DNA of 36,940 bases from positions 1-36,940 of the forward strand of contig JAUXTZ010000386.1 of assembly GCA_030681095.1 (NCBI GenBank), given 5' to 3'. The position numbers and the translations under genes were made by a program. Source of the stretch: Burkholderiales bacterium. Lineage in GTDB: Bacteria > Pseudomonadota > Gammaproteobacteria > Burkholderiales > Thiobacteraceae. How positions within the stretch are numbered: the stretch's first letter is position 1; each line of letters starts with the position of its first letter. The notes beneath the pieces are model-generated. The model did not search any database. It saw only the letters and a program-made list of their open reading frames with translations, and had not been told where the DNA came from. Positions 15,414 to 23,824 of this stretch are shown here, piece by piece.

Positions 15414-16826
15414 CTACCAATTGTGAAGAAAAGTATTGTGCGTGTGATACATATTTTGACCGATCAGATGCACATCACTTTCTGACCAGTCCTTTAAGTA
15501 ACGCACCATTAACGAAGGATTGGAAAAACCATTCCCGACAAAAGCTCTAGCTTTTGCAGCCAAATATGCGTCTACCACCACCTCAGCTCCAAGCCGCCGC
15601 CTATCCGGAACAGTTTGGTAATGAATCCCTTTTGCGCTATTCGTCCTTTGGCAGTCAGTAGTGATAATCTTTTTTCCGTATATTTTCTTGAAATAATCTA
15701 AAATCCGCGCGTCATCAGTCATAAGAAAAATATGGTGGCAGTTATAGGAAGAAAGATACTGGTTAATTATCCCCTCGTATTGCCTATTCACTTCATCGAG
15801 GTTATTCAGCTCTAATATCTTGTCCGAACCACGCGCATGCACTGCAATGAAGTCGGGGGAGCCAAGATACGCCTTATAGAAATAACCTACTGCATCTATA
15901 ATTTCCTTTTTGGGATGCAGATACTGGCGCACGAGGTATAAAGATAGCTCATCTACAGAAAGACCATACAAGTGATGCGTCGGCGGAATCCATGGTTTTA
16001 AATCGACAACAGCGGAAAAAAAGTCACTCACTACCACCATTTCTTGGCGGCTCAAAAGATAGAGTCCTGCCATGCGTGAGAAGGTACCTTTCCATTTATT
16101 GACTTCACCCTCCATCAAATTACGATAATTCCATTTTGGTGGCCAAAAATCGAAATTTTCGTTTAGAAGATCGCTCACCCCCCAATCCGAGCATGCCTCG
16201 AAGTAAAACTCAAACGCGTTGGCGGCGGTGCCATCTCCAAATAGGCTATTTTTTCCCCAATGCACGATAGGGATACGCCCAGTTAACTCAGCCACCAAAA
16301 GCTGGCCTAATACGTGACTGACATCAGACCAAAACCCGTAACCCCAAGCCTTTATCAACAAGAATTTCTCGGTGTGATTTTCCAGTTTGGATGATTTGAC
16401 AATCGGGGATCGACCTTGATCGCCTTCTAAGCTCTTGCAAACTTGATCCAGGTTGATCTGAGGCAATTTCCAATCCGGCGCCAATTTAACCGCCTCGCTA
16501 AAGTAGTGCTGCGCAAACTGCGGACGGTTGATTGCAGCGGCAATCCAGCCAAGAAAATTAAGCGCCTTAGGATTATTCAGCTCCCTTCCCAGACGATCAC
16601 GCAACAGAATCTCGGCTTGCGGAAGATTCCCCTTTTGAAGTAATTCAATAATAACTTTATCAAAGTCGTCTGCGTTGTCTTGCTCACCGCAGTTCTCAAA
16701 AGGTAATGAATCTGCGTAAGAGTTACATGGAGGAATGTAAACCCGCTCATCCGAGATTTTGCCGCAACACCGCTTAAACCTTAGGCCACTGCCACATGGG
16801 CAAGGCTCATTACGTGACGTATTCAT
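15414..16826 (-). CDS. SEC-C protein with fucosyltransferase-like (GT23/NodZ-type) domain
   Basis: A 470-residue protein: SEC-C motif at 1-23 (C9, C11, C20, C21), a short TPR-like helical pair at 50-130 (GNLPQAEILLRDRL, KALNFLGWIAAAINRPQFAQ), then a catalytic domain. That domain shows WSDVSHVLGQLLVAELTGRI (166-185), FIAVHARGSDK (326-336), IFLMTDD (366-372) and AFVGNGFSNPSLMVRYL (428-443). HxRxxDK followed by a TDD strand and a late FVGxxxS segment is the pattern of GDP-fucose fucosyltransferases such as NodZ and FUT8; assignment is by motif only. ATG 16826 places the SEC-C finger at the N-terminus as in the paralogues. The gene is clearly AT-richer than its neighbours (sampled lines 33-37 percent G+C against about 60 percent in trpD), which suggests acquisition from elsewhere. 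Confidence 0.68.
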   Translation of the reverse strand: MNTSRNEPCPCGSGLRFKRCCGKISDERVYIPPCNSYADSLPFENCGEQDNADDFDKVIIELLQKGNLPQAEILLRDRLGRELNNPKALNFLGWIAAAINRPQFAQHYFSEAVKLAPDWKLPQINLDQVCKSLEGDQGRSPIVKSSKLENHTEKFLLIKAWGYGFWSDVSHVLGQLLVAELTGRIPIVHWGKNSLFGDGTAANAFEFYFEACSDWGVSDLLNENFDFWPPKWNYRNLMEGEVNKWKGTFSRMAGLYLLSRQEMVVVSDFFSAVVDLKPWIPPTHHLYGLSVDELSLYLVRQYLHPKKEIIDAVGYFYKAYLGSPDFIAVHARGSDKILELNNLDEVNRQYEGIINQYLSSYNCHHIFLMTDDARILDYFKKIYGKKIITTDCQRTNSAKGIHYQTVPDRRRLGAEVVVDAYLAAKARAFVGNGFSNPSLMVRYLKDWSESDVHLIGQNMYHTHNTFLHNW

Positions 16827-16910
16827 GGGTTCACTTTTCAAATGCCAATTTTTTTGTGTCGACTTGACCAACGCTTGATCTGAGTCCGCAGTCCCGGCCA
16901 AAGAGAGAGT

Positions 16911-19571
16911 TTATTCCCGCCCGTTCCACTTGCGCCACATCCCCCACAGTGCCGCCTCAAAATTTCGCGCAAAGCGTGGAGCATCATAAACTGGTGAAGC
17001 CAACACGCGCGCTCTCTGCCCTGCACGCAGGTTCGCCAGCTTAGACAGATCATTAGTAAGGCTAATCGCTTTTTCAACGTAGCCCGCTTCACTAGTAGCG
17101 GCCCACTCCCCCAACCCTGCCGGGGTGACCACACCTGCTCCCTGCCTTGCCAGAAGCGTATCCCCTCCCAACGTTAACGTCGGCACCCCCATCCACAATG
17201 CTTCGCAAGTCGTGGTGACGCCGGGGTAGGGAAACGTATCCAACATCACATCCACTTCGGCGTAACGGCCTAGGTATTCTGCACGCGACTCAGCGGCACC
17301 ACGCGTCGCTACCCGTTCCGGGTCAATACCATGTTGCTGCAAGCGTTGTAGAAACTGCGCTGCCACACCTGGATCTCCCAACTGTTTGTTCGCAAAAAGC
17401 AGCCGTGCGTTGGGGAGCGCAGATAATATCCTCCCCCACGCTTTCAGCACCCCCTCACCCATCTTGTCCATGCGCTGGAAGCAACCGAAGGTCAAGTGGC
17501 CATTTTCAAATGCGGGCAAAGCGGCGACGGTAAGGTCAAACTCAGGGGGGGTGAAGCACAACCAGATATCAGGCAGATACCACACGCTTTCGGTGAAGTG
17601 CTCCTGGTGCGCCTTGGGTACCGCCACCTCTGACGTCAGCAAAAAGTCCATCTCCGCTACCCCCGTGGTGGCGAAATACCCTAGCCAACTCGCCTGTATG
17701 GGCGCCGGCTTCCAGGCAAACATGGGTAAACGGTTGTGAGCGGTATGGCCGGAAATATCCAGCAGAACATGCACCCCATCCGCGTGAATCAGGCGCGCCG
17801 CCGCTTCGTCGCTCTGACCGAACAAAGGTTTCCAGGCGGCAAAGTGAGGCCGGATGCGGACGGTCAACTCGTCAGCCTTGGAGGTAGTGGGATAAGCGAT
17901 CAGTTCAATCCGGGCTGGGTCAAGCTGCACCAGCAGACTTTCCAGTGCATAGCCAACAGGGTGATTACGCAGATCACCCGACACCAGCCCTACTCGCAAG
18001 CGTTCAGGTTTTGTTTCGCACCGCCAAGCAGAAAAACGTTCTACCGCACGCTTAGACACTATCCGGCCATATTCGTGTGCCGCATCAAGGCAATTGGATG
18101 TGGCATGAGTGTCAGTGAAATTAAGGGCAAAAAGCAGATTGCTGTATGCCATGGTGAAATCCGGCTTGATAGCCAACGCCTGGCGATAACTGGCTACTGC
18201 GTCATGAATCTGCCCAAGGTCTTTCAGGGCATTGCCCAAGTTGTTATGCGCATAAGCATCATAGGGATTGATTGCCAATGCTTGACGGTAGCTGGCTAGC
18301 GCAGCATCGAGTTGCCCGAGATCTTGTAGAGCCATACCCAGACTGTTGTGCGCATCAACGTAATCGTGTTTGACCTCTAGGGCTTTACGACAGCATGCCA
18401 CCGCTCCTTCTAACTCCCCCAATCCCTTTAGAGCAAGGCCCAAATTGTTATACGCCTCGGCAAAGTCAGGTTTGATTTCCAGCGCCCGGCGGTAACATGC
18501 CATTGCGCCATCGAATTGTCCGAGTGCTTGCAGTGCTGTGCCCAGGTTATTGTGCGCATCAGCGTAGTCCGGTTGTATTTCCAGCGCCCGGCGGTAGCTC
18601 GCCACGGCCGCATCGAGTCGCCCAAGGGCGCGCAACGCTATCCCTAAGTTGTATTGCGCATCTACGAAATCGGGCTTGATCTCCAGCGCTTTCCGGCAAC
18701 TGATCATCGCGTCCTCAAACCGCCCTAGCCCTTGCAAAGCCGTAGCCAAGTTACTGTAAGCCTCGGCATAATCCGGGTTATTCTCAATCGCGTGACGGTA
18801 ACTTTCTACCGCAGCTTCGGATTCCCCTCGCGCTTGCAGCACAGTGCCCAGATTGTTGTGTGCGTCCGCGTAGTGCGGATCCAGTTCCAGCGCTTGCTGG
18901 TAACACGCTACCGCTTCATCAAGCTGCCCCTTGTCTCTCAATACATTGCCCAGGTTGTTGTGCGCGGCTGCATATTGCGGGTTGAGCTCCAATGCACGGC
19001 GGTGGCTGGCCGCTGCTTCATCAAACTGCTGAAGCTCATGCAGTATCGCCCCCAGGTTGCTGTGAATCTCGGCAACATGCGGATTGATCTCAAGGGCTTT
19101 GCGATAGCTCGCTACCGCAGCATCGAGCTGGCCCAAATCCTTCAGGGCATTGCCCAAATTGGCGTGCGCTTCGACAAAGTGAGGCGCCAGCGCCAGCGCC
19201 CGGCGGAAACTTGCTGCCGCTTCGGCATGTAAGCCGAATACTTGCAAGGTATGGCCCAGGTTATTGTGTGTCTCGGCATCATTAGGTAAAAATTGCGCTG
19301 CTTTTTGCAAAGCACCCAATGCATTTTTGCCTTGCATCTGAAGGGATAGACCTAAAGCCTTCCAGCAAAAGCCTGCGTCCGGATATTGCTCAAGCAGAGA
19401 ACGCGCCCGGTTTTCCAATTCCGCATATCGCCCGGCATTGAACAGCGCGATTAGTTGATTAAAGTCGGTGGGCGCTAGCGCACGCGGCGCAGCTTTCTCT
19501 GCACAGCAATGCTTGTATTTTTTGCCACTACCACAGGGGCATGGGGCGTTTCTTTCAGGAGGCATACTCAT
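16911..19571 (-). CDS. SEC-C/TPR protein with OGT-like (GT41) domain, long form
   Basis: An 886-residue protein, the largest of the set. SEC-C motif at 1-25 (C11, C13, C22, C23). Eleven complete 34-residue TPR units plus a capping helix follow, with a very regular consensus (AHNNLGxALxxLGQLDxAVASYRRALEIxP). The final 370 residues form a GT41 domain: LRVGLVSGDLRNHPVGYALE with the catalytic-type histidine, VLLDISGHTAHNRLPMFAWK, the variant GYFATTG, TFGCFQRMDKMGEGVLKAW with the UDP-contacting lysine, and MLDTFPYPGVTTTCEALWMG. This is a complete bacterial OGT homologue expected to glycosylate serine or threonine. It begins 29 bases after the stop of the 19601 gene, so the two are probably co-transcribed. 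Confidence 0.9.
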   Translation of the reverse strand: MSMPPERNAPCPCGSGKKYKHCCAEKAAPRALAPTDFNQLIALFNAGRYAELENRARSLLEQYPDAGFCWKALGLSLQMQGKNALGALQKAAQFLPNDAETHNNLGHTLQVFGLHAEAAASFRRALALAPHFVEAHANLGNALKDLGQLDAAVASYRKALEINPHVAEIHSNLGAILHELQQFDEAAASHRRALELNPQYAAAHNNLGNVLRDKGQLDEAVACYQQALELDPHYADAHNNLGTVLQARGESEAAVESYRHAIENNPDYAEAYSNLATALQGLGRFEDAMISCRKALEIKPDFVDAQYNLGIALRALGRLDAAVASYRRALEIQPDYADAHNNLGTALQALGQFDGAMACYRRALEIKPDFAEAYNNLGLALKGLGELEGAVACCRKALEVKHDYVDAHNSLGMALQDLGQLDAALASYRQALAINPYDAYAHNNLGNALKDLGQIHDAVASYRQALAIKPDFTMAYSNLLFALNFTDTHATSNCLDAAHEYGRIVSKRAVERFSAWRCETKPERLRVGLVSGDLRNHPVGYALESLLVQLDPARIELIAYPTTSKADELTVRIRPHFAAWKPLFGQSDEAAARLIHADGVHVLLDISGHTAHNRLPMFAWKPAPIQASWLGYFATTGVAEMDFLLTSEVAVPKAHQEHFTESVWYLPDIWLCFTPPEFDLTVAALPAFENGHLTFGCFQRMDKMGEGVLKAWGRILSALPNARLLFANKQLGDPGVAAQFLQRLQQHGIDPERVATRGAAESRAEYLGRYAEVDVMLDTFPYPGVTTTCEALWMGVPTLTLGGDTLLARQGAGVVTPAGLGEWAATSEAGYVEKAISLTNDLSKLANLRAGQRARVLASPVYDAPRFARNFEAALWGMWRKWNGRE
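16968..19300 (-). repeat. 102-bp periodic coding repeats in the TPR tract
   Basis: The TPR tract (roughly 18130-19300) is a tandem array of 102-base units encoding 34-residue repeats; on the plus strand the recurring core is GCCCA(A/G)(A/G)TTGTTGTGCGC, visible for example at 18237, 18540, 18847 and 18950. Nearly the same units occur in the neighbouring TPR genes. Such arrays can gain or lose units by recombination. The interval given also includes the catalytic part, which is not repeated. Confidence 0.6.
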
Positions 19572-19600
19572 CAGTTAAAAGAAAATTTTGGTCCCGTATT

Positions 19601-21361
19601 TTATACGTGATGGCAAAGATCGTGCTTAAGCGCAGCCAGCGGCTGCCCCCAACCCCCCGCAACCGACTGCCGATAAAGTTTAAAGCCGGGGAACCAAGGC
19701 GACTGATCCCCGCTCGCCATCCAGCGCCATTCCGCCGGAAAAGGAATCAACACCCGCGCCGTTTTACCCAGCCCCGCCATGAGATGCATGTTGGCATTGC
19801 TCACGCCTACATATTCATCAATAACATCAAGCAAGGCCAGCATCGATTCCAGATCGTCGTTGTATTCACTCAGGTCATGAACCGGACACAACACTTGGGC
19901 GCGTAGTTGTTCGATTTCGCCCGCGGCAGGCTTGCGCTGGAGCACGATGATCGCGCCTGCCCAATCCTTGATTGCATCGGCCAGCAAGTCCAGTCCAATT
20001 TGCTTGAACAGTGTCTTCCGCCGGCCAGGCACGGAGGGTGATCCGCCACGCCAGGTCACGCCGAGTATGCGTTGACCGGTCAGGCCCAATTCGCTTAAGC
20101 GTTGATGCACTTTAGCGACATGCTGCTCAGTGGGGGAGAAGCGCAGCGACGGAGGGATCGCCTCAGTCGAGTTGCATGCCAGCAACAAGGGAAGATCGCC
20201 CACCGGGAGGATTAAATCCCTTGGTGGTGCTTCATCAAGTCGGGAAAAAACCTGATCCACACACCCGGCTCTCGCAATCAAGGTATGCACCTTGGGCGTC
20301 GACCAATAGCCCACCCATTGAGCTTGTTCACGCAACTGGGGTGCAAATTGCAGAAAAAAAAGCTCATCTCCGATGCCTTGCTCATAGCAAAGCAATATGC
20401 GTTTGCCCGCGCTTGTGAAAGGCAGCAGGGATTTCGCTTCGGGCAATGGCACGTTCGCGGCATCCCGGCTGTAACGCCATGCGTACTCTAGCCAGCCACG
20501 CTCGAAGTCGCCTAGCGCCAGCAAGACATGGGCTAAATTGCTATGCGCGTGGGCATAGTCAGGCTTAATCTCCAGCGCCCGACGATAGCTAGCCACTGCT
20601 TCAGCAGCTTGTCCAAGGGCTTCCAGCGCTACGCCCAGATTGTTGTGCGCCTCAGCGCTATCCGGTTGAATCTCTAAAGCCCGGCGGAAGCTGGCTAACG
20701 CTGCATCAAGGCGACCAAGGTCTTTCAGCGCATTGCCCAGATTTCCATACGCCTCGACGAAATTGGGGTTGATTTCCAGCGCCCGGCCGAAGTTAGCCAC
20801 TGCATCATCGGGCCGCCCTACATCTTGCAGGGCGACGCCCAAGTTGTTGTACGCCTCGGCATATTGGGGGTTGATGCTCAATGCCCGGCGGTAACTTGCC
20901 ACTGCTACATCGAGTTGACCAAGATCTTTCTGGGCGTTGCCCAGATTGTTGTGCACTTCGGCGATATGCGGGTTAAGCCCCAACGCCCGTCGGTAACTTA
21001 CTATCGCACCGTCGATCTGCCCGAGGTCTTGCAGGACATTGCCCAAGTTGATGTGCACTTCGACATCACCCGGCAACAACACGGCAGCTTTTTGCAGGGC
21101 GGATAAGGCATCTTTACCTTGCACTCCGAGAGCCGTGCCGAACAGCTTCCAGGCAATACCAGAGCCCGGATACCGTTCAACTAGCGCGCGCGCTTGGCTT
21201 TCCATCTCCGCATAGCGCCCTGCATGAAACAGCGCAATCAACTGGCTTAGCTCGGCAGACGGCACAGACGGGCGGTGCTCGCCTTTTGCTTGGCAACAGT
21301 GTTTGTTTTTTTTACCGCTACCGCAGGCACACGGGGCGTTTCTTTCGATCTTCATATTCAA
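19601..21361 (-). CDS. SEC-C/TPR protein with GT9-like C-terminal domain
   Basis: A 586-residue protein with a slightly altered SEC-C finger at 1-25 (C11, C13, C22, C23 in PCACGSGKKNKHCC), about five regular TPR units, and a GT9/heptosyltransferase-like domain beginning near residue 310 (LLCYEQGIGDELFFLQFAPQ, LGVTWRGGSPSVPGRRKTLF, EYVGVSNANMHLMAGLG, SPWFPGFKLYRQSVAGGWGQ). The C-terminal 270 residues are almost the same as in the 13271 protein. It is the first SEC-C gene of the minus-strand series and starts 68 bases downstream of the yoeB stop, so it may receive read-through from that promoter. Sugar donor and acceptor are unknown. Confidence 0.83.
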   Translation of the reverse strand: MNMKIERNAPCACGSGKKNKHCCQAKGEHRPSVPSAELSQLIALFHAGRYAEMESQARALVERYPGSGIAWKLFGTALGVQGKDALSALQKAAVLLPGDVEVHINLGNVLQDLGQIDGAIVSYRRALGLNPHIAEVHNNLGNAQKDLGQLDVAVASYRRALSINPQYAEAYNNLGVALQDVGRPDDAVANFGRALEINPNFVEAYGNLGNALKDLGRLDAALASFRRALEIQPDSAEAHNNLGVALEALGQAAEAVASYRRALEIKPDYAHAHSNLAHVLLALGDFERGWLEYAWRYSRDAANVPLPEAKSLLPFTSAGKRILLCYEQGIGDELFFLQFAPQLREQAQWVGYWSTPKVHTLIARAGCVDQVFSRLDEAPPRDLILPVGDLPLLLACNSTEAIPPSLRFSPTEQHVAKVHQRLSELGLTGQRILGVTWRGGSPSVPGRRKTLFKQIGLDLLADAIKDWAGAIIVLQRKPAAGEIEQLRAQVLCPVHDLSEYNDDLESMLALLDVIDEYVGVSNANMHLMAGLGKTARVLIPFPAEWRWMASGDQSPWFPGFKLYRQSVAGGWGQPLAALKHDLCHHV

Positions 21362-21429
21362 TTTGCACAGTTCATTCGGCGCAATAAGCTGGAAGCCACA
21401 TTGCGCAAATCACCTGGCTTTTGAGACCC

Positions 21430-21684
21430 TCAGTAATGGAAGCGCAACTGAGCGACCATCAACGCATTATTCTCAACGCGATACACCATGCGGTGCTCAT
21501 CTGTTATGCGACGTGACCAAAAACCCGAAAGCGCATGTTTCAATGGCTCAGGTTTGCCTACGCCAGCGAAGGGTTCGCGCTGCGTCTCGCGTATCAGCTT
21601 GTTGATTCGCTCGACCATACGTTTGTCTTGCTTCTGCCAATAGAGATAGTCTTCCCATGCCTCGTCAGCGAAGATCAGCTTCAC
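21430..21684 (-). CDS. yoeB: YoeB-type mRNA interferase toxin
   Basis: An 84-residue toxin of exactly the E. coli YoeB length and ending in the same residues. The catalytic set E46 (GKPEPLKH), R65 (DEHRMVYRV) and the C-terminal H83-Y84 are present. YoeB binds the ribosome and cleaves mRNA in the A site. The start ATG overlaps the antitoxin stop (ATGA), giving coupled translation. Confidence 0.95.
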   Translation of the reverse strand: MKLIFADEAWEDYLYWQKQDKRMVERINKLIRETQREPFAGVGKPEPLKHALSGFWSRRITDEHRMVYRVENNALMVAQLRFHY

Positions 21685-21929
21685 TTGAGTTTCCGCTCGA
21701 CGCCCTTTCCCGCATTCAGTTGCGCTGCGGCCGCGAGAATGCGCTTTGCGTTGGCGGGCGTGCGCAAGAGGTAGGCCGTTTCCTCCAGCGCCTTGAAATC
21801 TTCGAGCGAGAGCATGACGACGGATTGTTCTCCATTGCGCGTAATGATCAAGGCTTCATGATCCTCGCAAACGCGGTCCATGGCGCTGGCAAGGTTTGCA
21901 CGAACGGTGGTGTAGGTAATCGCATCCAT
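21681..21929 (-). CDS. yefM: YefM-family antitoxin (Phd/YefM)
   Basis: An 82-residue Phd/YefM antitoxin: MDAITYTTVRANLASAMDRV, then ALIITRNGEQSVVMLSLEDF and ETAYLLRTPANAKRI, all family signatures. It binds YoeB through its C-terminal tail and represses its own promoter. ATG 21929 is chosen because the family starts here and AAGGAG lies at good spacing; the longer open frame upstream runs through the operator and porin terminator. Confidence 0.93.
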   Translation of the reverse strand: MDAITYTTVRANLASAMDRVCEDHEALIITRNGEQSVVMLSLEDFKALEETAYLLRTPANAKRILAAAAQLNAGKGVERKLK

Positions 21930-21943
21930 GGCGGGGCTCCTTA

Positions 21944-21984
21944 TATGTACGCAATAATGTACATAATTTACACCCGCTTGTCTA
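21944..21984 (-). promoter_or_regulatory. yefM promoter with TGTAC operator palindrome
   Basis: The inverted repeat TATGTAC-N8-GTACATA (21944-21950 and 21959-21965) contains the TGTAC core typical of YefM operators. It covers a minus-strand -10 candidate TACATT (21961-21956), which lies 17 bases from a -35 candidate TAGACA (21984-21979). Confidence 0.6.
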
Positions 21985-22037
21985 GGACCATATTGAGGAT
22001 TTACCCCTCCAAGCAGGTGCACCCATGCTGGGTGCAC

Positions 22038-22067
22038 AAAAAAAAAACGGGCGCCCGAAGGCGCCCG
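22038..22067 (-). terminator. Rho-independent terminator of the porin gene
   Basis: On the minus strand an 8-bp GC stem, CGGGCGCC-TTCG-GGCGCCCG, with a stable UUCG loop, is followed by ten T. It lies 38 bases after the porin stop codon and insulates the yefM-yoeB pair. Confidence 0.92.
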
Positions 22068-22105
22068 TTTCAAGGCTACAAACTACTAACTCAGCTTACG
22101 CCAAA

Positions 22106-23281
22106 TTAGAACTTGTGAACGAAGCCAACCGAAATTGCTTTCGGATCTTGGCCAGCAGAAGCTGCAGTCACCGTAGCGACGCCGGTGTTGGCGCCCAGAA
22201 CCGTACCGTTGTTGCCGAGGGCACGGCTGGAGTTGCTGTCATTGCTCAACTGGGTGTACAGCGCATACAAGTTGGTACGCTTGGACATGGCGTAATCCGC
22301 GCCCAGAGTCCACTGCTTCGCGCCTTGCGAAGAAGCGGTAGCGGATGCAGCGTCGCCCGAAGTATCGCCCGACTTGACGTATTGCGCCTTCAAGGTGGTT
22401 TTGCCCATTGTGTAGGCGCCGCTCAGCATCCAGCTGTTCACTTTAGCGTTGGTAGTTGCGCCAGAAGCGTTGGTGGAAAGCTTGGTGGAGTTCCAACCCA
22501 GGCCCACTTTAGCAACGCCGAAGTTGTAGCCAAAGCCAGCGCGGGTGGTTTTCTGCTTGGTGCTAAGAATAGTAGAGGATACGGTCTTTTCTTCTTCATA
22601 AGCCAGCGCTGCGAAGATCGGACCGTTGGAGTAGGTTACGTTGCCGGACCAGTACGAAGGATCGGCAACCGAACCCGAGGTGGAGTCGTTACCAGCTTCG
22701 TTACGTGCGCTATAGCCGAGCTTGGCGCTGAAGCCACTCAGATTCGGCGTGACATACAGTGCCGAACTTGCCATACGAGTCTGTGGGCCCATCAGGGTAC
22801 GATAGTCAGCAATGGTGTTGCCGAACATGTCCAGCGCGCCGATGGCGGTCTTCATCGGGCTTTCTTGGTTACCGAAAGTCAACGCGCCCAAGGTCTTGCT
22901 GCTAAAGCCGGCGAAGGTGTTGCGTTGGCCAATGACGCCAATCGAGTCGCTACCGGCGCCGATAGCGCCAGTAGTAGTATTAGCATTACCAACAAGGCCG
23001 TTGGTATCCCAACCGATCGCGGTTTCAAACTGCCAAATGGCGGACAAACCGTTGCCCAGATCTTCAGTACCTTTGAAGCCGATGTTGCTGTTGTTGCTGG
23101 AAATGCGGGTGCGGCGTTCCGAGGTTGCGGCGCCAGCAGAAGTGCCATCGCCCGAGCCGCCATCAACACTGTCAACCGACATATTGATCACGCCGTAGAT
23201 CGTGACGTTGCTGGTGTCTGCCATTGCTACTGGAACCGAGAAGGCGCCAGCGATTGCTACGGCTAAAAGTTTCTTGTTCAT
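22106..23281 (-). CDS. Trimeric Gram-negative porin
   Basis: A 391-residue outer-membrane porin of the betaproteobacterial general-porin family. A signal peptide (MNKKLLAVAIAGAFSVPVAMA) is cleaved before DTSNVTIYG, the first strand. Seen next are SNIGFKGTEDLGNGLSAIWQ and FGNQESPMKTAIGALDMFG, the constriction-loop region, and the C-terminal strand ISVGFVHKF ends in phenylalanine as needed by the BAM insertion machinery. Likely sixteen beta strands allowing diffusion of small polar solutes. A strong AGGAG ribosome site precedes the ATG, and a strong terminator follows, consistent with high single-gene expression. Confidence 0.93.
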   Translation of the reverse strand: MNKKLLAVAIAGAFSVPVAMADTSNVTIYGVINMSVDSVDGGSGDGTSAGAATSERRTRISSNNSNIGFKGTEDLGNGLSAIWQFETAIGWDTNGLVGNANTTTGAIGAGSDSIGVIGQRNTFAGFSSKTLGALTFGNQESPMKTAIGALDMFGNTIADYRTLMGPQTRMASSALYVTPNLSGFSAKLGYSARNEAGNDSTSGSVADPSYWSGNVTYSNGPIFAALAYEEEKTVSSTILSTKQKTTRAGFGYNFGVAKVGLGWNSTKLSTNASGATTNAKVNSWMLSGAYTMGKTTLKAQYVKSGDTSGDAASATASSQGAKQWTLGADYAMSKRTNLYALYTQLSNDSNSSRALGNNGTVLGANTGVATVTAASAGQDPKAISVGFVHKF

Positions 23282-23558
23282 TCATCTCTCCTGTTTAATT
23301 AAATTTGCGGGCTTCAGGTCTCCCCTTTTCCCGCGGGGTGAAACCTCTCTGCAGAGAAGTTGGAGCCATTTTGCCTATGCCTATAGATGCATGACAAGTT
23401 ATTTATGGGATTTTTGCAACATAGCAGGAAGGGTTGTTGTGTTTTTGCAACAAGATGCAAGGTATGAGCGGTGAACACAAGGATGCGAAAGTGGCGAAGC
23501 TATATTTTCAGAATAAATGCTATGCCCCATAAGCGGCTAAGCGGCGGCAAGCATGTTG
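23282..23558. promoter_or_regulatory. Porin upstream region with direct repeats
   Basis: The gap before the divergent porin and RelB-like genes holds two direct copies of TTTTTGCAACA at 23411-23421 and 23442-23452, 31 bases apart (about three helical turns); the second copy is also half of TTGTTG-N8-CAACAA. On the porin strand TTGTCA is a possible -35 box. The repeats may bind a regulator of the porin. No further gene is seen here. Confidence 0.35.
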
Positions 23559-23579
23559 TGATACAATGAATGCATGTAT
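23559..23579 (+). promoter_or_regulatory. Promoter/operator of the RelBE-like pair
   Basis: An extended -10 element TGATACAAT (23559-23567) stands about 30 bases ahead of the antitoxin ATG, with no clear -35 box. The inverted repeat ATACA-N9-TGTAT (23561-23565, 23575-23579) overlaps it and may be the antitoxin operator. Confidence 0.45.
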
Positions 23580-23596
23580 TTATTAGGAGCTACATC

Positions 23597-23824
23597 ATGG
23601 CAACTTCAATCCGGCTAGATATTGAAACAGAGCAACGGCTAGACCACTTGGCAGCACAGACTGGCCGCACCAAGGCGTATTACCTGCGCGAACTGGTCAA
23701 GAACGGCCTAGAAGATTTGGAAGACTACTATCTAGCTGCCGCGACGATGGAACGTGTCCGCAAAGGCGAAGAAACCCTTTTCACGCTAGAGGAAGTGGAG
23801 CGCGATCTTGGCTTGGCGGATTGA
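23597..23824 (+). CDS. RelB-like ribbon-helix-helix antitoxin
   Basis: A 75-residue antitoxin: [20 protein letters not shown] with [20 protein letters not shown] is a ribbon-helix-helix DNA-binding domain, and the tail [19 protein letters not shown] is the toxin-binding part seen in RelB/StbD-type proteins. AGGAG lies before ATG 23597; an in-frame ATG at 23570 falls in the operator and is rejected. It overlaps the toxin gene by 17 bases. Confidence 0.88.
   Translation: MATSIRLDIETEQRLDHLAAQTGRTKAYYLRELVKNGLEDLEDYYLAAATMERVRKGEETLFTLEEVERDLGLAD

Noticed and set aside
18130-19300. Possible CRISPR or minisatellite because of regular repeats
   Set aside because: The spacing is 102 bases with no unique spacers, and the units encode 34-residue TPR motifs in frame, so it is coding repetition.
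11028-21361. Prophage or integrative element
   Set aside because: No integrase, phage structural gene, tRNA attachment site or direct end repeats were seen. The accessory character rests only on gene content and composition.
22025-23266. Long plus-strand open frame of 413 codons
   Set aside because: It is antisense to the porin gene, whose signal peptide, strands and terminator are clear. The antisense product is of low complexity and matches no family.
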